Shown: positions 60,511 through 64,000 of the stretch, piece by piece
Position numbering within the stretch: the stretch's first letter is position 1
Layout of the letters: the number at the start of each line of letters is the position of its first letter
NCBI GenBank assembly: GCA_034620365.1
Contig: JAQGEQ010000193.1
Span: 1-64,000, forward strand
Length of the DNA: 64,000 nt
Source of the DNA: Pegea sp. RAD2-039
Taxonomy: Eukaryota; Chordata; Thaliacea; Salpida; Salpidae
Reading direction: 5' to 3'
Notes under the pieces: model-generated
What the model saw: only the letters and a program-made list of their open reading frames with translations
The model's database searches: none
Told to the model about the DNA's origin: nothing
Made by a program: the position numbers and the translations under genes

Positions 60511-62334
60511 TTTGTGTTTGTGAGCAAATTTAAAACTTTTTTTCATGATTTTCATGAAAATACTAAACTATAAATATGTTTGGGACATCATAAAATAAGT
60601 ATATTTCCTTTGCAGTTATAGATCTAATTTATGTTTATACGTTTATATGAAATAATTAAATAAGAATTAAGAAAAACATTGATTTAATTTTTTTGAAACT
60701 ATTTACTTTATTTAAACTACTTTTGATAAATGATCTGGCTTTGAAATAAGATCCGGTGTTGGCCATTAGAAGTTTTCAAACTAAATGATAAGTAATCAAG
60801 AAAGGTTGTTTGTCTGTAGTATTTTGTTATCAATGATAATTTAGTTTTTTAATCAAGTATAAAAATATTTTATTACAAACTACTCAAGTTTATTCAAATT
60901 AGTATAATTATCCCAATTACTTTTATGAGATGACTTTTCTGTTGACTAATAATTACTTTTGTTTACTTGGCATATTATAATTTTCATAAAATCAATTAAC
61001 AAAACTTCATAAGGAATGGTACTTGGAAAGTAATAGCCGAGTAATACTTTATTGCATTTTAATGTTATGTTTTAGAGTTAAAAAATTAAAACCTTGACCT
61101 TCTACAAAATTGTAGAAGCTTTTAAATTTAAAGATTGTTCCATTTATTTGATATTTATATTAAAAAATTCTTAAATATATTGTACTACTACTTTTCTAAT
61201 AACTTTATGTTTTTATTGCAATGTTAAATTTTAGAAAATTCATCTAAAAACTAAACTTGTTATTAAAGCAACTAAGTTTTCAATTAACTCTTTTGCTAAG
61301 TCTTAGAACAAGATTTTGCGAGATGTCATTGCTGCTGGTTAAAAACTTACTTTCCTAAAAACAATAATTTTTCTAAGTTACAAGTTGTTCATGCTTGACT
61401 GCAATTTTAGCAAAAAATTTTTTGGAATATTTACAAGATTAAATGATTTTAAGTTTAAATGAAATTTGGTACTTGGTAACTAATAAAAAATGTATAAACA
61501 TTATAACATGTTTTCAACGTGTTTACACAAACAATTTTTAAAGTTAGTTTTACTTTAGAAATACAATTAATTATAAGCTAGACGAAAATATTATTAGAAA
61601 AATTTTATTAACGAATCCATTTTTCTGCAGCGTTTTTTGACGTTTAATTCATATTTTAATGTATGTTAAAATCAACAAAAACAAAATAGTTTAATCACAG
61701 AGTATAACTGTTGAAAAAATATGTTTCAACAAATTTATTGTTTAGTTAAAGTTCTTCTTACGATAACGCTTTTGATTAAATACGAAAATAAGTTTAGATT
61801 CCAACGAATTCAAAACAAGTTGTTTGCGAAAACTTTACAACCCACAAACAGTAGAGTAAACACTCATCATTAGTATGATGATTTTGTTCGACCTTTCGCA
61901 CAGGATATACAACCGAAAGGTATTTACAACTTGAACATATTCCAACATAGGCTATTTACATTGGCAAAAATTTGTTTTGAAATGTAATTGCTACTTTATA
62001 GCAGTTGAAATCTTTTCAGTTATTGTTTCAATTGTATCTATTATTAGCACTAGCTTTATTACTTTATCAAATTTTACAAATCTTTTTTTACACAAAAAGT
62101 TAATATAGAACAAAAACTTTTTGTTAAATCAATCTAAATCTATTAAAAATTTTAAGTAAACGAATTCTATTAAAAAAAAGTAAAAGTATCGAAAGCTTGA
62201 ATACTACATTATTTAAAATTTTAAATATGACTAAAATACTTATAAGTGAAATGTCGACGTTCAAATAAAAACAATTAATTTTATTTTACAACACTTTTGT
62301 AAAAAGCCTTGTATATCATAAAAGTTATTATTGT
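60511..62334. other. A+T-rich interval between R1 copies, no gene
   Basis: It contains an R1 tail fragment at 60,510-60,770. The remainder has no open frame or repeat worth naming. Confidence 0.4.
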
Positions 62335-62920
62335 AGCGTTAAGTGAAAACAAATACGATTAATTCTTTATACTACTAGTAGCATGATGGCATCAGCACAA
62401 CAAAAAATAACAATTTGTAAATATTTAAATTCTCAATCTACATATTTGCTTACTTACGACAGAATCATTCAGAGTTTAACAAGGAAAAGAAAGATACAAA
62501 ATTTGAAAGAAATAAACAAGTTCACAACGTTCTTCATATTGTTAAAAATCGGAGATCTTTTCGTTAAACGCAACTGACAGTATCAGTTTTCAAAAAAAAA
62601 AACTGAATTTAATAAGAAAATTTGGTTAACTTGAATGCCTTATGTGACAACATACTTTCATTGTGTTTTTGAGCTCATTTCAAACACTTTCTTAATGCTT
62701 TCCACACAAGTGTTAAAGTATAAACATGTTTAGGATATCTTAATAGAAGATTATTTCTTCTTTGACATTAGATGTTTACGTTATATGTTTACTTAATAAA
62801 TTTGAAAAGAGATAAAAAATTTATTAAATCTTTTTACTTTATTTAAACTACATTTGACAAATGATCTTGCTTCAAAATCAGATCCGCTATTGGCAGCTTA
62901 TCTATGGAAGCCAACTAATA
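62335..62920 (+). repeat. Dispersed repeat R1, copy e (near full length)
   Basis: It runs from gcgttaagtgaaaacaaata through ctgacagtatcagttttcaa to cagatccgctattggcagct. A 64-aa frame at 62,383 falls inside it and is incidental. Confidence 0.75.
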
Positions 62921-63079
62921 ATTACTTTGATTAGTAAACTAAAGGTTAGTTTTTTTGAGCTTATAGAAATAATTTTTAAAAGTGAACTTTTATCTTAGTT
63001 TAGTGCTGTTTTTATATAGTTTATAAAATTGTTTGCTGCAGTAAGTAGTTTCTATATTTAAGAACAGTAGTTTTTTTTA

Positions 63080-64000
63080 AAGTTATACTTAAATGGTCCA
63101 TTAGTTTTGCCAAGCGGTTATGATACCTGCCTACTAAGTAGAGGGCTTTGTTCCGGCTGCAAATGAACACAAAATATTTTCAAAAATAAAGTTAGGAAAT
63201 TGTAAGCTTTAAGTTTTGAATTATGATTTTATTATGTAATTATCTTTATTAGTTAGTTGTTGGATACCAGAAATTAATTTAATGATTAGTTATTACTTTT
63301 CTCATTAGTTTTTCTAAAACCAGAATTCTATTTTGTTTAGAAAATATAGGCAACATGTAGAAATTCAAATTGACATTTATGCAATCACTTCCGACCACAA
63401 ACATTAAACTGAATACACTAAATATAACATCCAAATTTTCTTTCAGTGCAGTTGTCACAATTCGTCCCGATGTAATCTGTACTATATTGTGTTTCTTACT
63501 ATAAAGTGTTGATTATAGCGGGCCAAATATTCATAATGATCAATTGCAAGCATTGCATCTGCTGTCGGTTTGATTCTCTTACAGCCATATGACCAGTGGT
63601 TTGTAAAAACATTTGTAAGAGAAACTTTTAAATAGTTAAAATCCTACTTTTTTAAACAAAAATTTCTTTAGTCCTATAAAATAGTAGGTAATATTTCAGG
63701 ATTGAAATAAAAATTTATTCCAAATTTTTGTATTTCCTTAATTTTCTAATTTATCGTCTACAAGTAATTAGAAAGTTGCATGGGAAAACTTGTTACAGAC
63801 ATTTAACACTTACATGTCTACATTCAGTTTACTCAATAAAATTTACTGTTTGTGAATAAGTTGCTCTACTGTATATAGCTTGCTAATACTTTTAAATCAC
63901 GCAGTTAAAACACAAGAAGAAATTATTTTACTGGAACTAAAAGTATTTCAAAGGATAAGATTTATAAATAACTTATCAAAACTGTAGTTGGATTTATTCT
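63080..64000. repeat. Duplicated segment, partner 15,540-17,060 (runs off the window)
   Basis: It includes the tRNA-like head at 63,097-63,170 and the coding-like block at 63,447-63,610. The last 800 bases match 16,235-17,060 nearly continuously, in the same orientation, about 47 kb apart. Confidence 0.85.

Noticed and set aside
62383-62577. 64-aa plus-strand frame
   Set aside because: It lies inside repeat R1, and other R1 copies do not keep the frame.
1-64000. CRISPR arrays, bacterial operons or rRNA genes
   Set aside because: No spaced direct repeats of CRISPR type, no ribosome-binding-site-led operons and no rRNA-like blocks were seen. The window is eukaryotic.

Overview
The window is animal nuclear DNA, very A+T rich (roughly three quarters by eye), with short exons, GT-AG introns, many decayed mobile-element pieces and no bacterial-type operons. 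The combination of an FGF-like ligand, a GDF8/GDF11-type TGF-beta ligand, a matrix metalloproteinase and extreme A+T content fits a cnidarian such as Hydra best. That assignment is an inference from gene content and composition, not a database match.

Layout. Positions 1-2,363 hold a 5'-truncated copy (minus strand) of a myostatin/GDF11-like gene. At 4,080-6,527 (plus) is a four-exon FGF-like gene encoding 160 aa. From 6.5 to 23 kb no convincing gene was found; this stretch is made of duplicated and inverted segments, a tRNA-derived SINE with clear target-site duplications, and several copies of a ~600-bp dispersed repeat (called R1 here). A single-exon 239-aa orphan ORF lies at 23,409-24,128. 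A 12-bp-unit minisatellite (27,861-28,236) sits just downstream of a seven-exon orphan gene (28,499-29,954, minus, 282 aa) that I reconstructed from splice sites and matching phases. From 33.7 to 37.1 kb there is a multi-exon gelatinase-type MMP (cysteine switch, three fibronectin type II modules, HExxHxxGxxH, hemopexin) broken by at least six in-frame stops.

The intact GDF8/11-like gene follows at 38,834-40,827 (minus, three exons, 376 aa). A ~760-bp inverted-repeat (MITE-like) element with TGACGTCA motifs near both ends begins about 115 bp upstream of its start codon. From 42.5 to 59 kb a segment is present three times: A (plus), C (inverted, older) and B (plus). Each carries a trichohyalin-like heptad-repeat gene, of 638, 305 and 151 aa respectively. 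The last 5 kb repeat R1 and a block also found at 15.5-17 kb.

Working picture: two secreted growth-factor genes (FGF and GDF8/11) lie within 40 kb of each other with a dead secreted or pericellular protease between them. Next to them is an actively duplicating family of coiled-coil proteins. Copying of segments, in direct and inverted orientation, is the main process visible in the window. All exon structures were assembled by eye from reading frames and splice consensus, so transcript support is missing.
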